NCBI GenBank assembly: GCA_009693905.1
Contig: SHWG01000007.1
Location: forward strand, 1-34,702
Source: Rhodospirillales bacterium
Lineage (GTDB): Bacteria > Pseudomonadota > Alphaproteobacteria > Rhodospirillales > 2-12-FULL-67-15
DNA length: 34,702 nucleotides
Direction: 5' to 3'
In this document: positions 7,590 through 23,914 of the stretch, in pieces
Layout of the letters: every line of letters starts with the position of its first letter
Position numbering within the stretch: position 1 is the stretch's first letter
Program-made: the position numbers and the translations under genes
Notes under the pieces: model-generated
Databases searched by the model: none
What the model was told of the DNA's origin: nothing
Seen by the model: the letters and a program-made list of their open reading frames with translations, nothing else

Positions 7590-8354
7590 ATGGCCGAGTC
7601 TGACCTGAGAATTGAGCTTACCGTGCGCCGGCTTCTCCGCCGGGGGCGCTCGGGCACGCTCGCGACCGCGCTCGGCGGAGAAGGTGCCCGAGCGGGGCAT
7701 CCGTACGCCTCGCTGGTCACGGTGGCGTGGGATATCGACGCAACCCCGATCTTTCTCTTTTCCGCGCTCTCCGATCACACCCGGAATCTGGCCCGCGATC
7801 CGCGCGCCGCGTTGCTGATCGAGGAAGCGAGCCGGCGCGCCAACCCCCAGACTGGCCCCCGGGTCACGTTGCTCGGCCGAATCGCGCCCGTGGCCGAGGG
7901 CGCGGACGAATCCTCCGCCCGGCGGCGTTTCCTCGCCCGGCATCCCGAGGCCGCGCGCTACGCCGGGTTCGGCGACTTTCGTTTCTTTCGCATGACGGCC
8001 GAAAGCGCGCACTACGTCGGCGGTTTTGCCCGCGCGGTGTGGATCGAGCGATCCCGCTTCGCGCTTCGGCCCGAGATCGTCGCCGCCCTCGCGGCGTGCG
8101 AGGAGAGCGTGCTCGCCCACATGAACGCCGATCACGCGGACGCGGTCGGTCTCTACGCCCGGCGCCTGCTCGGGCGGCGCGGCCAGGGCTGGACGCTCGC
8201 CGGCCTCGATCCCGACGGGGTCGATCTCAAGCGCGGCTCGCAATTCGCCAGGCTCGACTTTCCCGAACCGGCCGCAAACGCGGGCGCGGTGCGCGCCGCC
8301 CTGGTCGCGCTGGCCGATCGAGCCCGGGGCCGGAAGCGCCCCAAGAAAAAATAA
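7590..8354 (+). CDS. HugZ-like heme utilization / pyridoxamine 5'-phosphate oxidase family protein
   Basis: LRRGRSGTLATAL...GHPYASLVTVAWDIDATPIFLFSALSDHTRNLARDPRAALLIEE and C-terminal HMNADHADAVGLYARRL (DUF2470-like). Confidence 0.85.
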   Translation: MAESDLRIELTVRRLLRRGRSGTLATALGGEGARAGHPYASLVTVAWDIDATPIFLFSALSDHTRNLARDPRAALLIEEASRRANPQTGPRVTLLGRIAPVAEGADESSARRRFLARHPEAARYAGFGDFRFFRMTAESAHYVGGFARAVWIERSRFALRPEIVAALAACEESVLAHMNADHADAVGLYARRLLGRRGQGWTLAGLDPDGVDLKRGSQFARLDFPEPAANAGAVRAALVALADRARGRKRPKKK

Positions 8355-8488
8355 TTTCCCCCACCAAGAGGGGGTTGATACCCACCCGAACCGGTGGCTA
8401 AGGTGAGCCTCGGTCCGCCTGGGAGGGGCGGCCGGACGCGGGGCGCGAACAACCCGCCGGCGTTCCGTCGCGCGCGAAATCTCCAGGA

Positions 8489-10111
<1,623 letters not shown>

Positions 10112-10118
10112 TATTGGC

Positions 10119-10146
10119 GGCCTTCGATCGTGACCGATCGAAGGCC
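10119..10146. terminator. Perfect 11-bp hairpin, likely bidirectional terminator between convergent pckA and trkH
   Basis: GGCCTTCGATC-gtgacc-GATCGAAGGCC, 7 nt after the pckA stop. Confidence 0.7.
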
Positions 10147-10245
10147 CCCCTCGGTCGCCGGGCGGCGAGCGCCGCTCGCCTTGGCTTTCGCGCCATTCGG
10201 CGCGCCGCCGCGCATATCGTATTGCGCCCCTACCGGGGCGGGGCG

Positions 10246-10283
10246 GACCAACGGCCAAGAAGAGACGGGCGTGGCCGTTGGTC
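10246..10283. repeat. Perfect 12-bp inverted repeat with 14-nt loop
   Basis: GACCAACGGCCA - N14 - TGGCCGTTGGTC, just downstream of the trkH stop; ACCAACGGCCA also at 33912-33922. Confidence 0.75.
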
Positions 10284-10295
10284 TATGCGGCTTTC

Positions 10296-11735
10296 TTACG
10301 TCCGCCAGAAGGCGCGGCTGAACAGCACCAATACGGTGAACAGTTCGAGCCGACCGAGCAACATCGCCAACGACAGCACCCACTTGGCTTCGGGCGGCAA
10401 GGGGGCGAAGGTCCCCGCCGGACCGATGATGTTGCCGAGCCCCGGCCCGACGTTGCCGACCGCCGTCGCCGCGCCCGAAAGCGCCGTCACCAGGTCAAGG
10501 CCAAAGGCGGCGAGCAGCAGGGCCGTCACCGCCACCGTGCCGACGTAGGCCCCCATGAACAGCAGCACCGAGGCGAACAGCTCGTTCGAGAGCTTGCGCT
10601 CGCCGTAGAACGTCGGGCGCACGCTCAAGGGCGCGATCAGGCGCCAGCCGTGCGCCCGGATCGCGATCGCCAGCACCTCGAAGCGGAAAATCTTGATGCC
10701 GCCGGCGGTCGAGCCGGTGCAGCCGCCGACGAAGGTGAGAAAAAAGAAGGCCGCGATCGGAAACGCGCCCCATTCCATGTAGTCGGCGGCGACGAATCCG
10801 GTCGTGGTCACGATCGAGACCACGTGGAAGACCGCGAGGCGGAGCGCGTCGGCGACCGGCATGGCGCGGGTCTCGACGAGCCAGGCCGCGACCGCAAGGC
10901 TCGCGAGCATGACCAGCAGCGCGAGCATCCGCGCCTGGGGATCGCGGAACAGCGCGCCGGAGTGCCCCATCGCGGTGCGCAAATAAAGGATGAACGGCAG
11001 GCCGCCCAGGAACATGAACGGCGCGCCGATCCATTCGATCGTCGGGCTCTTGAAATGGCCGATCGAGTCGTCGGACGTCGAAAAGCCGCCAGTCGAGACG
11101 GTCGACATGGCGTGGATGGCGGCCTCGAATCCGGTCATACCGGCGGCCCAGTAGGCCAGCGCACAGGCGAGATTCAGCGCCACGTAGGCGATGAAGATGC
11201 CGGTCGCCACCTGCTTGATCTGGGGCATGGACTTTTCCGAAATGTCGGAGCTTTCGGTCTTGAACAACTGCATGCCGCCGACGCTGAGGAACGGCAATAG
11301 CGCGATCGCCATGACCACGATCCCGATCCCGCCCAGGAACTGGAGCAGGCCGCGCCAGAGCAGCACGCCGGGCGTCGCCGAATCGAGGCGGGTCAGCACC
11401 GTCGCCCCGGTGGTGGTGAGGCCCGACATCGCCTCGAAGTAGGCGTCCGCCCACGGCAGGCGATACTCCGAGAGCGTGAACGGCAGGGCGGCGAAGGCGC
11501 AGAGCAAAACCCAGCTCAAGCTCGTCAGGAGAAAGCCCCGCTTGCGGTCGAGGGTGAAGGCCGTGGAGCGGTTGGCGAACAGCAACGCCCCGCCCGCGAA
11601 CGCGGTCACGCCCGAGGAAACCGCGAAAGCCCGCCACTCGGGATGGCCCACCGCCCAATCGGCAGCCGCGGGCAGGAGCATCGCGCCGGCGAGCACGAGC
11701 AACAGGATCCCGACGATGTAGAGGACTTGGCGCAC
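10296..11735 (-). CDS. trkH: Trk/Ktr-type potassium uptake membrane protein TrkH
   Basis: EAMSGLTTTGATVLTRLD, AMSTVSTGGFSTSDDSIGHF, FVGGCTGSTAGGIKIFRFEVL, SGAATAVGNVGPGLG selectivity-filter repeats. Confidence 0.93.
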   Translation of the reverse strand: MRQVLYIVGILLLVLAGAMLLPAAADWAVGHPEWRAFAVSSGVTAFAGGALLFANRSTAFTLDRKRGFLLTSLSWVLLCAFAALPFTLSEYRLPWADAYFEAMSGLTTTGATVLTRLDSATPGVLLWRGLLQFLGGIGIVVMAIALLPFLSVGGMQLFKTESSDISEKSMPQIKQVATGIFIAYVALNLACALAYWAAGMTGFEAAIHAMSTVSTGGFSTSDDSIGHFKSPTIEWIGAPFMFLGGLPFILYLRTAMGHSGALFRDPQARMLALLVMLASLAVAAWLVETRAMPVADALRLAVFHVVSIVTTTGFVAADYMEWGAFPIAAFFFLTFVGGCTGSTAGGIKIFRFEVLAIAIRAHGWRLIAPLSVRPTFYGERKLSNELFASVLLFMGAYVGTVAVTALLLAAFGLDLVTALSGAATAVGNVGPGLGNIIGPAGTFAPLPPEAKWVLSLAMLLGRLELFTVLVLFSRAFWRT

Positions 11736-11827
11736 GGGGGGTCCGGAAAGACGATGGGGGGCGGGCGATGCGGGCCGATGTTAGAGCATTATCGCGCTGA
11801 CTGAAATCGCCCCCCCGCTCACTCCAC

Positions 11828-11949
11828 CCCCTCACCCGGCCGCTAACGCGGCCACCCTCTCCCGCAAGGGGAGAGGGTCACGGAAATCCCCTCTCCCGCG
11901 TGAGCGGGAGAGGGAGGGACCCAGCCCGTCAGGGCTGGGAGGGTGAGGG
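11828..11949. repeat. Five-stem cloverleaf-like palindromic cassette between gltD and trkH
   Basis: Outer stem 11829-11837/11941-11949; inner perfect hairpins at 11838-11853 (6 bp), 11854-11878 (10 bp), 11889-11914 (11 bp), 11920-11939 (8 bp). Confidence 0.85.
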
Positions 11950-13392
11950 TCAGCGCGGCAGCTCCGAAGCGCCCATCAGGAATTCGTCGACCGCGCGGGC
12001 GCACTGGCGGCCTTCGCGGATCGCCCACACCACCAGCGACTGGCCCCGGCGGGTGTCGCCGCAGGCGAACACTCGGGGCGTCGAACTCTGGTAGTCCTCG
12101 ACGCTCGCCCGGACGTTGCCGCGCGGGTCCAACGCCACCTTGATATCCTTCACCAGCCCTTCGTGGACAGGATGGACAAACCCCATCGCGAGCAAAACGA
12201 GATCGGCCTCGACGGTGAATTCGCTGCCCGGAACCTCGCGCGGGACGGAACGGCCGTCCTTATCCTTCGCCCATTCCATCCGCGCGCAGACGAGACCGGC
12301 AACCGCGCCGTCGCTCCCGAGAATCCGCTTGGTCGTGAGTGCCCAGTCGCGCTCGCAGCCTTCGGCTTGCGAGCTCGAGGTGCGGAGCTTCGACGGCCAG
12401 TCCGGCCAGATGAGTCCTTTGTTCTCCTTATCCGGGGGCTTGGCCAGGATTTCGGTCTGAAGGATCGACTTGGCGCCCTGGCGGGTCGAGGTGCCGATGC
12501 AGTCCGAGCCGGTATCCCCGCCGCCGATCACCACCACCCGCTTGCCGGAAGCGAGAATCGGGCGGTTGTCGGCGATGAACTCGCCGCTGACGCGGCGGTT
12601 CTGCTGGCCGAGAAAATCCATCGCGAAGTGAACGCCGTCGAGTTCGCGCCCCTCGACCTCGAGCGCGCGCGGCGCTTCCGAGCCGAGCGCCAAAACCACC
12701 GCATCGAATTCCTTCAACAGCCGGCCCGCCTGGAACGTGGTCCCGACGTGGATGTTGGGATGGAACTCCACGCCTTCCGCCTGCATCTGGGCCATGCGCC
12801 GGTCGATCAGGCGCTTCTCCAGCTTGAAGTCGGGGATGCCGTAGCGGAGCAGGCCGCCGATGCGCGCGTTCTTCTCGAATACCGTCACATCGTGCCCGGC
12901 GCGGGCCATCTGCTGGGCGCACGCCAAGCCGGCGGGACCGGAGCCGACCACGGCGACCCGCTTGAAGGTGCGGTGGCGGGGAACGTCGGGTTCGATCCAG
13001 CCTTCGGTCCAGGCGCGATCGACGATCGCGCATTCGATCGTCTTGATGGTGACGGGAACGTCGGGGATGTTGAGGGTGCAGGCGGTCTCGCACGGCGCCG
13101 GACAGATGCGGCCGGTGAATTCGGGGAAATTGTTGGTCGAGTGCAGCACCTGGCTCGCCTGGCGCCAGTCGCCGCGATACACCAGATCGTTCCAGTCCGG
13201 AATGATGTTGTTGACCGGGCAGCCCTCGTGGCAATAGGGCACGCCGCAATCCATGCAGCGCGCGCCCTGGCGCTTGAGCTCGTCTTCGGGCAGCGGCTGG
13301 ACGAACTCGCGATAATGCCTGAGACGCTCCGCGACCGGCGCGTAGTCGCGCTCGATCCGTTCGATCTCCAGGAATCCGGTCGGCTTGCCCAT
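11950..13392 (-). CDS. gltD: Glutamate synthase small subunit
   Basis: [20 protein letters not shown]...[59 protein letters not shown]. Confidence 0.96.
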   Translation of the reverse strand: MGKPTGFLEIERIERDYAPVAERLRHYREFVQPLPEDELKRQGARCMDCGVPYCHEGCPVNNIIPDWNDLVYRGDWRQASQVLHSTNNFPEFTGRICPAPCETACTLNIPDVPVTIKTIECAIVDRAWTEGWIEPDVPRHRTFKRVAVVGSGPAGLACAQQMARAGHDVTVFEKNARIGGLLRYGIPDFKLEKRLIDRRMAQMQAEGVEFHPNIHVGTTFQAGRLLKEFDAVVLALGSEAPRALEVEGRELDGVHFAMDFLGQQNRRVSGEFIADNRPILASGKRVVVIGGGDTGSDCIGTSTRQGAKSILQTEILAKPPDKENKGLIWPDWPSKLRTSSSQAEGCERDWALTTKRILGSDGAVAGLVCARMEWAKDKDGRSVPREVPGSEFTVEADLVLLAMGFVHPVHEGLVKDIKVALDPRGNVRASVEDYQSSTPRVFACGDTRRGQSLVVWAIREGRQCARAVDEFLMGASELPR

Positions 13393-13403
13393 GATGGAAA
13401 ACC

Positions 13404-18038
<4,635 letters not shown>

Positions 18039-18095
18039 GGCGCGCCCCTTTCCGGGCGCGACGCGCATCCCGCGCGCGCGGTCCCGCCGGTAGGC

Positions 18096-18142
18096 GGGCG
18101 CGGAACAGAATCCCCGCGCGCCGCCAGCATTGCGCCCCTTTC
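18096..18142. repeat. Second palindromic repeat copy, exactly 90 nt from the first, in the gltB leader
   Basis: Ungapped alignment with 18006-18052 (33/47), with perfect blocks gggcgcg, gaatccccgcgcgc, gcgcccctttc. Confidence 0.65.
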
Positions 18143-18376
18143 GGGGGGCGCGCGCGCGCGCGTACTGGCGGTCCGATCCTTTCATCGTCCGGGCTCCGGT
18201 CTCTCGTTGACAGGCAAGTTCTTTGCATATCAGCGCCCGGCGTTCGAGGCCAGCGGGAATCCGCCGCCAGCCCCCCCGGAAGGGTCGGTTTCCCACCCCC
18301 TCCGCCTTGGGGGCCGGCTTGGGAGCCAAGGGCCGGGGTGTTATAAGAACACTCGCATTATCCGGGGGGCCGGCGC

Positions 18377-19180
18377 TTGACCACCATCCATATCGTGATT
18401 CTCGCCTTGGTCCAGGGCGTCACCGAATTCCTGCCGGTGTCCTCGTCGGGGCATCTCATTTTCATTCCCCACCTATTCCATTGGCCCGACCAGGGCCTGA
18501 TCGTGGACGTCGCGGTCCACGTCGGCACGCTCGGCGCGGTGACACTTTATCTCTGGCGCGACGTGTGGCGGATGACGACCGGGCTCGGCCGCTTCGTCCA
18601 GGGCCGCAATAACCCGGACGCGATGCTCGCCTTCCACGTGATCGCCGCGACCATCCCGGTGGTGATCGCCGGGCTCGCCCTCAAGCGCTACTACCCGGGG
18701 GGAATCCGCGACCTCGCCGTGGTCGGATGGGCGACGTTGGGTTTCGGAATTCTGCTCTGGGTCGCCGACCGGATCAGCATGACGGTCCGGCGGCTCGAAC
18801 ACCTCAAGATTTGGGACGTGCTTCTCATCGGCATGTCCCAGGTGCTGGCGCTCGTTCCCGGCACCAGCCGCTCCGGCATCACCATGACGGCGGCGCGGCT
18901 GCTCGGGATGGAGCGGCTCGACGCGGCGCGCTTTTCCATGATCCTCTCGATCCCGACCATCGTCGGCGCGGGCGTGCTCGAAGGCTGGGAGCTGTTCAGG
19001 CTCGGCGACGCGAAACTGACCGCGGACGTCTTCCTCGCCGTCCTGCTCGCTTTCGTGTTCGCGCTCCTCGCCATCATCGCCATGATGGCCTGGCTCAAGC
19101 GCGCGAGCTTCACGCCGTTCGCGATCTACCGGCTGGGGCTCGGCGCGTTCATTCTCGCGTTCGCCCACGGCTACGTGTGA
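18377..19180 (+). CDS. uppP: Undecaprenyl-diphosphatase
   Basis: [21 protein letters not shown] and [19 protein letters not shown] motifs; TTG start. Confidence 0.95.
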   Translation: MTTIHIVILALVQGVTEFLPVSSSGHLIFIPHLFHWPDQGLIVDVAVHVGTLGAVTLYLWRDVWRMTTGLGRFVQGRNNPDAMLAFHVIAATIPVVIAGLALKRYYPGGIRDLAVVGWATLGFGILLWVADRISMTVRRLEHLKIWDVLLIGMSQVLALVPGTSRSGITMTAARLLGMERLDAARFSMILSIPTIVGAGVLEGWELFRLGDAKLTADVFLAVLLAFVFALLAIIAMMAWLKRASFTPFAIYRLGLGAFILAFAHGYV

Positions 19181-19184
19181 ACGA

Positions 19185-20114
19185 TCAATATTCCCGCGCT
19201 TTATCGACCAGCCCGTTGGGCACGAGGCCCGCGCGGATCGCGCGGATGTTGTCCGCGAGATCGAGCGCCGACGGTCCCGGCTGGGTGACCGCCGCGTTGT
19301 GGGGGGTGACGATCACGTTGGGATGGGTCCAGAACGGGCTCTCGGGCGGCAAGGGCTCCCGGCGGAAAACGTCGAGCCACGCTCCGGCGAGCTGCCCGGT
19401 CGCGAGCGCGGCCAGGATGTCTTCCTCGACCGCGAGCCCGCCGCGCCCGGCGTTGACGAGATAGGCGCGCCTCGGCAATTGCGCCAAGTTCGCCGCGTTC
19501 ACGATCCCTTCGGTTTCCCGGGTCAAGGGCGCGAGGGTGACGAGAATATCGGTGCGGGCGAGGAACTTGGCCAGCTCGCCCGGCCCGGCGAAGCTTTCCA
19601 CGCCGGGAAATTGCTTGCGCGTCCGGCTCCAGCCCGCGACCGGAAAGCCGAGCGCGACCAGAACTTGCGCCGCCGCCTGGCCAAGCTGGCCAAAGCCGAG
19701 AATGCCGACGCGACGCGCGCCGGGGAGAATCTGCGGGATATCGATCCACGCTTTCGCCGCCTGCTGGGCGCGGTAGCGGTGGAAATTGCGATGAAAGTGC
19801 AAAACCGCGTGCACCACGAACTCGACCATGCCCTCGCGCAAGCCCCGGTCGACCAGGCGCGTCAGCGGCACGTCCCTGGGCAGGTCGGGATCGCCGAGCA
19901 CATAATCCACGCCCGCGCCCATGTTGAGGATCGCCTTGAGATTGGGAAACCCCTTCATCGAGCCCGGCGGCGGCCGCCAGACCAGCAGGAACTCCACGTC
20001 GGAGCGGTTGCCCACCTCGGGCCAGACGCGGAATTCGTCTCCCGGCAGCGCGCGGGCGAATTCCGCGCGCCAAACCTCCGGGTCTTCAACCGCGCTGATG
20101 AAGAGAAGGGCCAT
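19185..20114 (-). CDS. D-2-hydroxyacid dehydrogenase, glyoxylate/hydroxypyruvate reductase A-like
   Basis: VGILGFGQLGQAAAQVLVALGFPVAGWSRT; YLVNAGRGGLAVEEDILAAL; WTHPNVIVTPHNAA. Confidence 0.88.
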   Translation of the reverse strand: MALLFISAVEDPEVWRAEFARALPGDEFRVWPEVGNRSDVEFLLVWRPPPGSMKGFPNLKAILNMGAGVDYVLGDPDLPRDVPLTRLVDRGLREGMVEFVVHAVLHFHRNFHRYRAQQAAKAWIDIPQILPGARRVGILGFGQLGQAAAQVLVALGFPVAGWSRTRKQFPGVESFAGPGELAKFLARTDILVTLAPLTRETEGIVNAANLAQLPRRAYLVNAGRGGLAVEEDILAALATGQLAGAWLDVFRREPLPPESPFWTHPNVIVTPHNAAVTQPGPSALDLADNIRAIRAGLVPNGLVDKAREY

Positions 20115-20116
20115 GA

Positions 20117-21748
20117 TTACATCGCCACCGCGCCGCTCTCGTCGGCCTTGAGCTCGATCGCGGCGGCGATCAGCGCCCGGGTATAGGGTTCGCGCGGCCG
20201 GGCGAAGATATCGGCGGCCGGTCCGTGCTCGACGACCCGGCCTTGGCGCAGCACCGCGATTTCGTGGGCCATGGCGCGAACCACGCGCAAATCGTGGCTG
20301 ATGAACAGATACGCGAGCCGGTGCTTTTTCTGTAGCTCGCGCAGCAACTCCACGATCTGCGCCTGGACCGAAACGTCGAGGGCGCTGGTCGGCTCGTCCA
20401 AGACGACGAACTTGGGCTTCAGGACCAAGGCGCGCGCGATCGCGATGCGTTGCCGCTGGCCCCCTGAGAATTCGTGCGGATAGCGGTCTTGGGTCTCCGG
20501 GTCCAACCCCACTTCGGTCAAGGCTTGCCCGATGAGCTGGCGGCGAGCGTCCGCGTCGCCGCCCTGGCCGTGGACCAAAAGCCCTTCCTCGACGATCTGG
20601 CCGACCGACAGGCGCGGGCTCAAGGACCCGAACGGGTCCTGAAAGACGATCTGCATCTCGCGCCGGAGCGGGCGCAGCGCCTTGGCGCGCAGCGCCTCGA
20701 TGGCGCGGCCCCGGAACGCGACCTCGCCTTCGCTCCGCTCCAGGCGAAGCAACGCCCGGCCCAACGTGCTTTTGCCCGAGCCGCTTTCGCCGACGATCCC
20801 GAGCGTGTGACCTTCGCGCACGGAAAGAGTCACCCCGTCCACCGCCTTGACGTGGCCGACGACCCGGCGGATCACACCGCGCTTGATCGGAAACCAGACT
20901 TTCAAATTCTTGCACGCCATGATCTCCGGCGCACTTGCGGACGCCGGCTCGGGCGTCCCCTTGGGCTCGGAGGCGAGCAGGTGGCGGGTGTAGTCGTGGC
21001 GGGGCGCGCGAAAAACGTCCGGCAAAACCCCCTCTTCGACGATACGTCCCTGGCACATGACGTAGGCGCGGTTGGCGATCCGGCGCACGATGCCGAGGTC
21101 GTGGGTGATGAACAGCACCGCCATGCCGAGGCGGGCCTGCAATTCCTGGAGCAATTTCAAAATCTGCGCCTGGATGGTGACATCCACCGCCGTGGTCGGC
21201 TCGTCGGCGATGAGCAGATCGGGGGTGTTGGCGAGCGCCATCGCGATCATCACCCGCTGCTGCTGCCCCCCTGAGAATTCGTGCGGCAGCGCGTCCATGC
21301 GCGCGATCTGCTCACGGAGGCCGACCAGCTCGAACAGCTCGACCACGCGTTCGCGCGCGGCGGCGGCCGAAACGGGCCGGTGCAACACCACGCTTTCCGC
21401 GACCTGGCGGCCGATGCCCTGGAGCGGGTTGAGGGACGTGAGCGGCTCCTGGAAAATCATGGACATCCGATCGCCGCGCAGCGCCCGGACACGGTCCTCG
21501 GGCGCCGACAAAATCTCCTCGCCCTTGAAGCGGATGCTCCCCTTCGGGTGCCACGCCAAGGGGTACGGCAAAAGCCGCATCGCCGAGAGCGCGGTCACCG
21601 ACTTGCCCGAGCCGCTCTCGCCGACCAGAGCCGCGATTTCGCCCGGGCGGACCACGAGATTCGCCCCTTGGACCGCCTTGACCTCGCGCTCACCCCGGTT
21701 GAAGGAGACGTGCAGGTCCTCGATTTCAAGGATGGGTGCTTCGGTCAT
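20117..21748 (-). CDS. yejF: Peptide/microcin C ABC transporter, fused dual ATPase (YejF-like)
   Basis: Two Walker A (GESGSGKS) and two ABC signatures (EFSGGQQQR, EFSGGQRQR). Confidence 0.9.
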   Translation of the reverse strand: MTEAPILEIEDLHVSFNRGEREVKAVQGANLVVRPGEIAALVGESGSGKSVTALSAMRLLPYPLAWHPKGSIRFKGEEILSAPEDRVRALRGDRMSMIFQEPLTSLNPLQGIGRQVAESVVLHRPVSAAAARERVVELFELVGLREQIARMDALPHEFSGGQQQRVMIAMALANTPDLLIADEPTTAVDVTIQAQILKLLQELQARLGMAVLFITHDLGIVRRIANRAYVMCQGRIVEEGVLPDVFRAPRHDYTRHLLASEPKGTPEPASASAPEIMACKNLKVWFPIKRGVIRRVVGHVKAVDGVTLSVREGHTLGIVGESGSGKSTLGRALLRLERSEGEVAFRGRAIEALRAKALRPLRREMQIVFQDPFGSLSPRLSVGQIVEEGLLVHGQGGDADARRQLIGQALTEVGLDPETQDRYPHEFSGGQRQRIAIARALVLKPKFVVLDEPTSALDVSVQAQIVELLRELQKKHRLAYLFISHDLRVVRAMAHEIAVLRQGRVVEHGPAADIFARPREPYTRALIAAAIELKADESGAVAM

Positions 21749-21752
21749 CGCT

Positions 21753-22796
21753 TTACCGCCGGGCTTTGCGCGGATCGAAAGCGTCGCGCACGCCCTCGCC
21801 GACGAAAACGAGCAGCGAGAGCATCACCGCGAGCACGAAAAACGCCGTCAGCCCGAGCCACGGCGCCTGCAAGTTCGCCTTGCCCTGACCGAGAAGCTCG
21901 CCCAAGGAGGCCGAGCCCGGTGGAAGTCCGAGGCCGAGAAAGTCGAGGGCGGTGAGGGTGGTGATCGAGCTGTTCAAGATGAACGGCAAAAACGTCAGCG
22001 TCGCGACCATGGCGTTGGGAAGGATATGGCGGGACATGATGGTCACGTCCGAGACGCCGAGCGCGCGGGCGGCGCGGACATAGTCGAAGTTGCGCCCACG
22101 CAGGAATTCCGCCCGGACCACGCCGACCAGCGCCATCCAGCTGAACAGCAGCATCAGGCCGAGCAGCCACCAGAAATTCGGCTCGACCACGCTCGCCAGG
22201 ATAATAAGAAGATAAAGCGTCGGCATGCCCCCCCAGATTTCGATGAAGCGCTGGAAGATAAGATCGGTTTTGCCGCCGAAGTAGCCCTGGACGGCCCCGG
22301 CGGCGACGCCGACCACCGAACTCAACAGCGTCAGCGCCAGCCCGAACAGGACCGAGACGCGAAACCCGTAGATGAGTCGGGCGACCACGTCGCGGGCCTG
22401 ATCGTCGGTGCCGAGCCAATGTTCGCCGGATGGCGGCGCCGGCGCCGGCACCGGGAGGTTCCGATCGACGGTGGTGAAGGAGTAACGCACCATTGGCCAG
22501 ACGATCCAGCCGTCGGCCTCGATCTTCTTCTTGAGATAGGGATCGCGATAGTCGGCCTCGGTAGGGAAGTCGCCGCCGAAGTCGGTCTCGGCGTAGGCAA
22601 ACAGCACCGGCGCGTAAAATGTTCCCTCGTGGCGGATCAACAGCGGCTTGTCGTTGGCGATCAGCTCGGCGAACAAACTTAAGACAAAAAGAGCGAGAAA
22701 AATCCACAGCGACCAGAAGCCGCGGCGATTGGCGCGAAAGTTATCGAGCCGCCGCGCCGTCAGCGGCGCCAGCTTGAGGACAAGAGCAGCGCTCAT
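21753..22796 (-). CDS. yejE: Peptide ABC transporter permease (YejE-like)
   Basis: [55 protein letters not shown] overlap with yejB stop. Confidence 0.9.
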   Translation of the reverse strand: MSAALVLKLAPLTARRLDNFRANRRGFWSLWIFLALFVLSLFAELIANDKPLLIRHEGTFYAPVLFAYAETDFGGDFPTEADYRDPYLKKKIEADGWIVWPMVRYSFTTVDRNLPVPAPAPPSGEHWLGTDDQARDVVARLIYGFRVSVLFGLALTLLSSVVGVAAGAVQGYFGGKTDLIFQRFIEIWGGMPTLYLLIILASVVEPNFWWLLGLMLLFSWMALVGVVRAEFLRGRNFDYVRAARALGVSDVTIMSRHILPNAMVATLTFLPFILNSSITTLTALDFLGLGLPPGSASLGELLGQGKANLQAPWLGLTAFFVLAVMLSLLVFVGEGVRDAFDPRKARR

Positions 22797-23911
22797 GTTT
22801 CCCTGACCTCGAAGTCGATGCGCGGATCGACGACGTGATAGGCGAGATCGCCGAGCAAATTCATCAACAGCCCGAGCAGGGTGAAAAAATAGAGCGTGCC
22901 GAACATCACCGGATAGTCGCGCTTCAAGGCCGCCTCGAAGCCCAAGAGCCCGAGCCCGTCCAAGGAAAAGATCACTTCGACCAGCAGCGCCCCGGTGAAC
23001 AGGATGCCGACGAAGGCGCCGGGGAAGCCCGCGATCACGATCAGCATGGCGTTGCGGAAGACGTGGCCGTAGAGGATGCCGCGCTCGGGCAACCCCTTGG
23101 CGCGCGCGGTGGTGACGTACTGCTTGTTGATCTCTTCGAGGAACGAATTCTTGGTCAGCATGGTGAGGCCGGCGAAGCCGCCGACCACGAGCGCGGTGAC
23201 CGGCAACGCGATGTGCCAGAAATAATCGGCGACGCGCGCGGGCCAATCCATCGTCGCCCAGTCGGGCGACGTCAGCCCGCGCAGGGGGAACACGCTCCAG
23301 AAGCTGCCGCCCGCGAACAGCACGATCAGGAGGATCGCGAACAGGAATCCGGGGATGGCGTAGCCGACGATGACCACCGCGCTGGTCCAGACGTCGAAGT
23401 GCCCGCCGTCGCGCACCGCCTTGGCGATGCCGAGCGGGATCGAGATGAGATAGACCAGCAGCGTGGTCCAAAGCCCGAGCGAGATCGAGACCGGCATCTT
23501 GTCGAGCACCAGATCGACGACAGGACGGTCGCGGAAGAAACTCTCGCCGAAGTCGAAGACGAGGTAGTTCTTGAGCATGAGCCAAAACCGCTCGTGCGCC
23601 GGCTTGTCGAAACCGTAGAGCTTCTCGATCTGCTTGATCAGGTCGGGCTCGAGGCCCCGCGCGCCGCGATATTTGGAAACGACGTCGCCGGCGCCGGCCC
23701 CCGGCTGGGCGCGTCCGGTCCCCTCGCCCGCCTCGCCCGCCCCGGTGCCGGAGAAGCGCGCGGTCACGTCGCCGGCGGTGCCCTGGATCTGGGCAATCAT
23801 CTGCTCGACGGGGCCGCCCGGCGCGGCCTGAACGACGATGAAGTTGACGACCATGATCCCGAACAGCGTCGGGACGATGAGCAACAGGCGGCGGAGGGCG
23901 TAGGCGAACAT
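22793..23911 (-). CDS. yejB: Peptide ABC transporter permease (YejB-like)
   Basis: [70 protein letters not shown]. Confidence 0.92.
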   Translation of the reverse strand: MFAYALRRLLLIVPTLFGIMVVNFIVVQAAPGGPVEQMIAQIQGTAGDVTARFSGTGAGEAGEGTGRAQPGAGAGDVVSKYRGARGLEPDLIKQIEKLYGFDKPAHERFWLMLKNYLVFDFGESFFRDRPVVDLVLDKMPVSISLGLWTTLLVYLISIPLGIAKAVRDGGHFDVWTSAVVIVGYAIPGFLFAILLIVLFAGGSFWSVFPLRGLTSPDWATMDWPARVADYFWHIALPVTALVVGGFAGLTMLTKNSFLEEINKQYVTTARAKGLPERGILYGHVFRNAMLIVIAGFPGAFVGILFTGALLVEVIFSLDGLGLLGFEAALKRDYPVMFGTLYFFTLLGLLMNLLGDLAYHVVDPRIDFEVRET

Positions 23912-23914
23912 TAT

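Noticed and set aside
8355-8488. pckA leader with CCCCC/GGGGG hairpin and TTGATA-17-CTAAGG promoter-like pair
   Set aside because: Both signals are weak and expected by chance in GC-rich DNA; not listed as a feature.
11843-12028. 61-aa ORF over the hairpin cassette ([24 protein letters not shown])
   Set aside because: Translation of the palindromic element; explained better by the repeat than by a gene.
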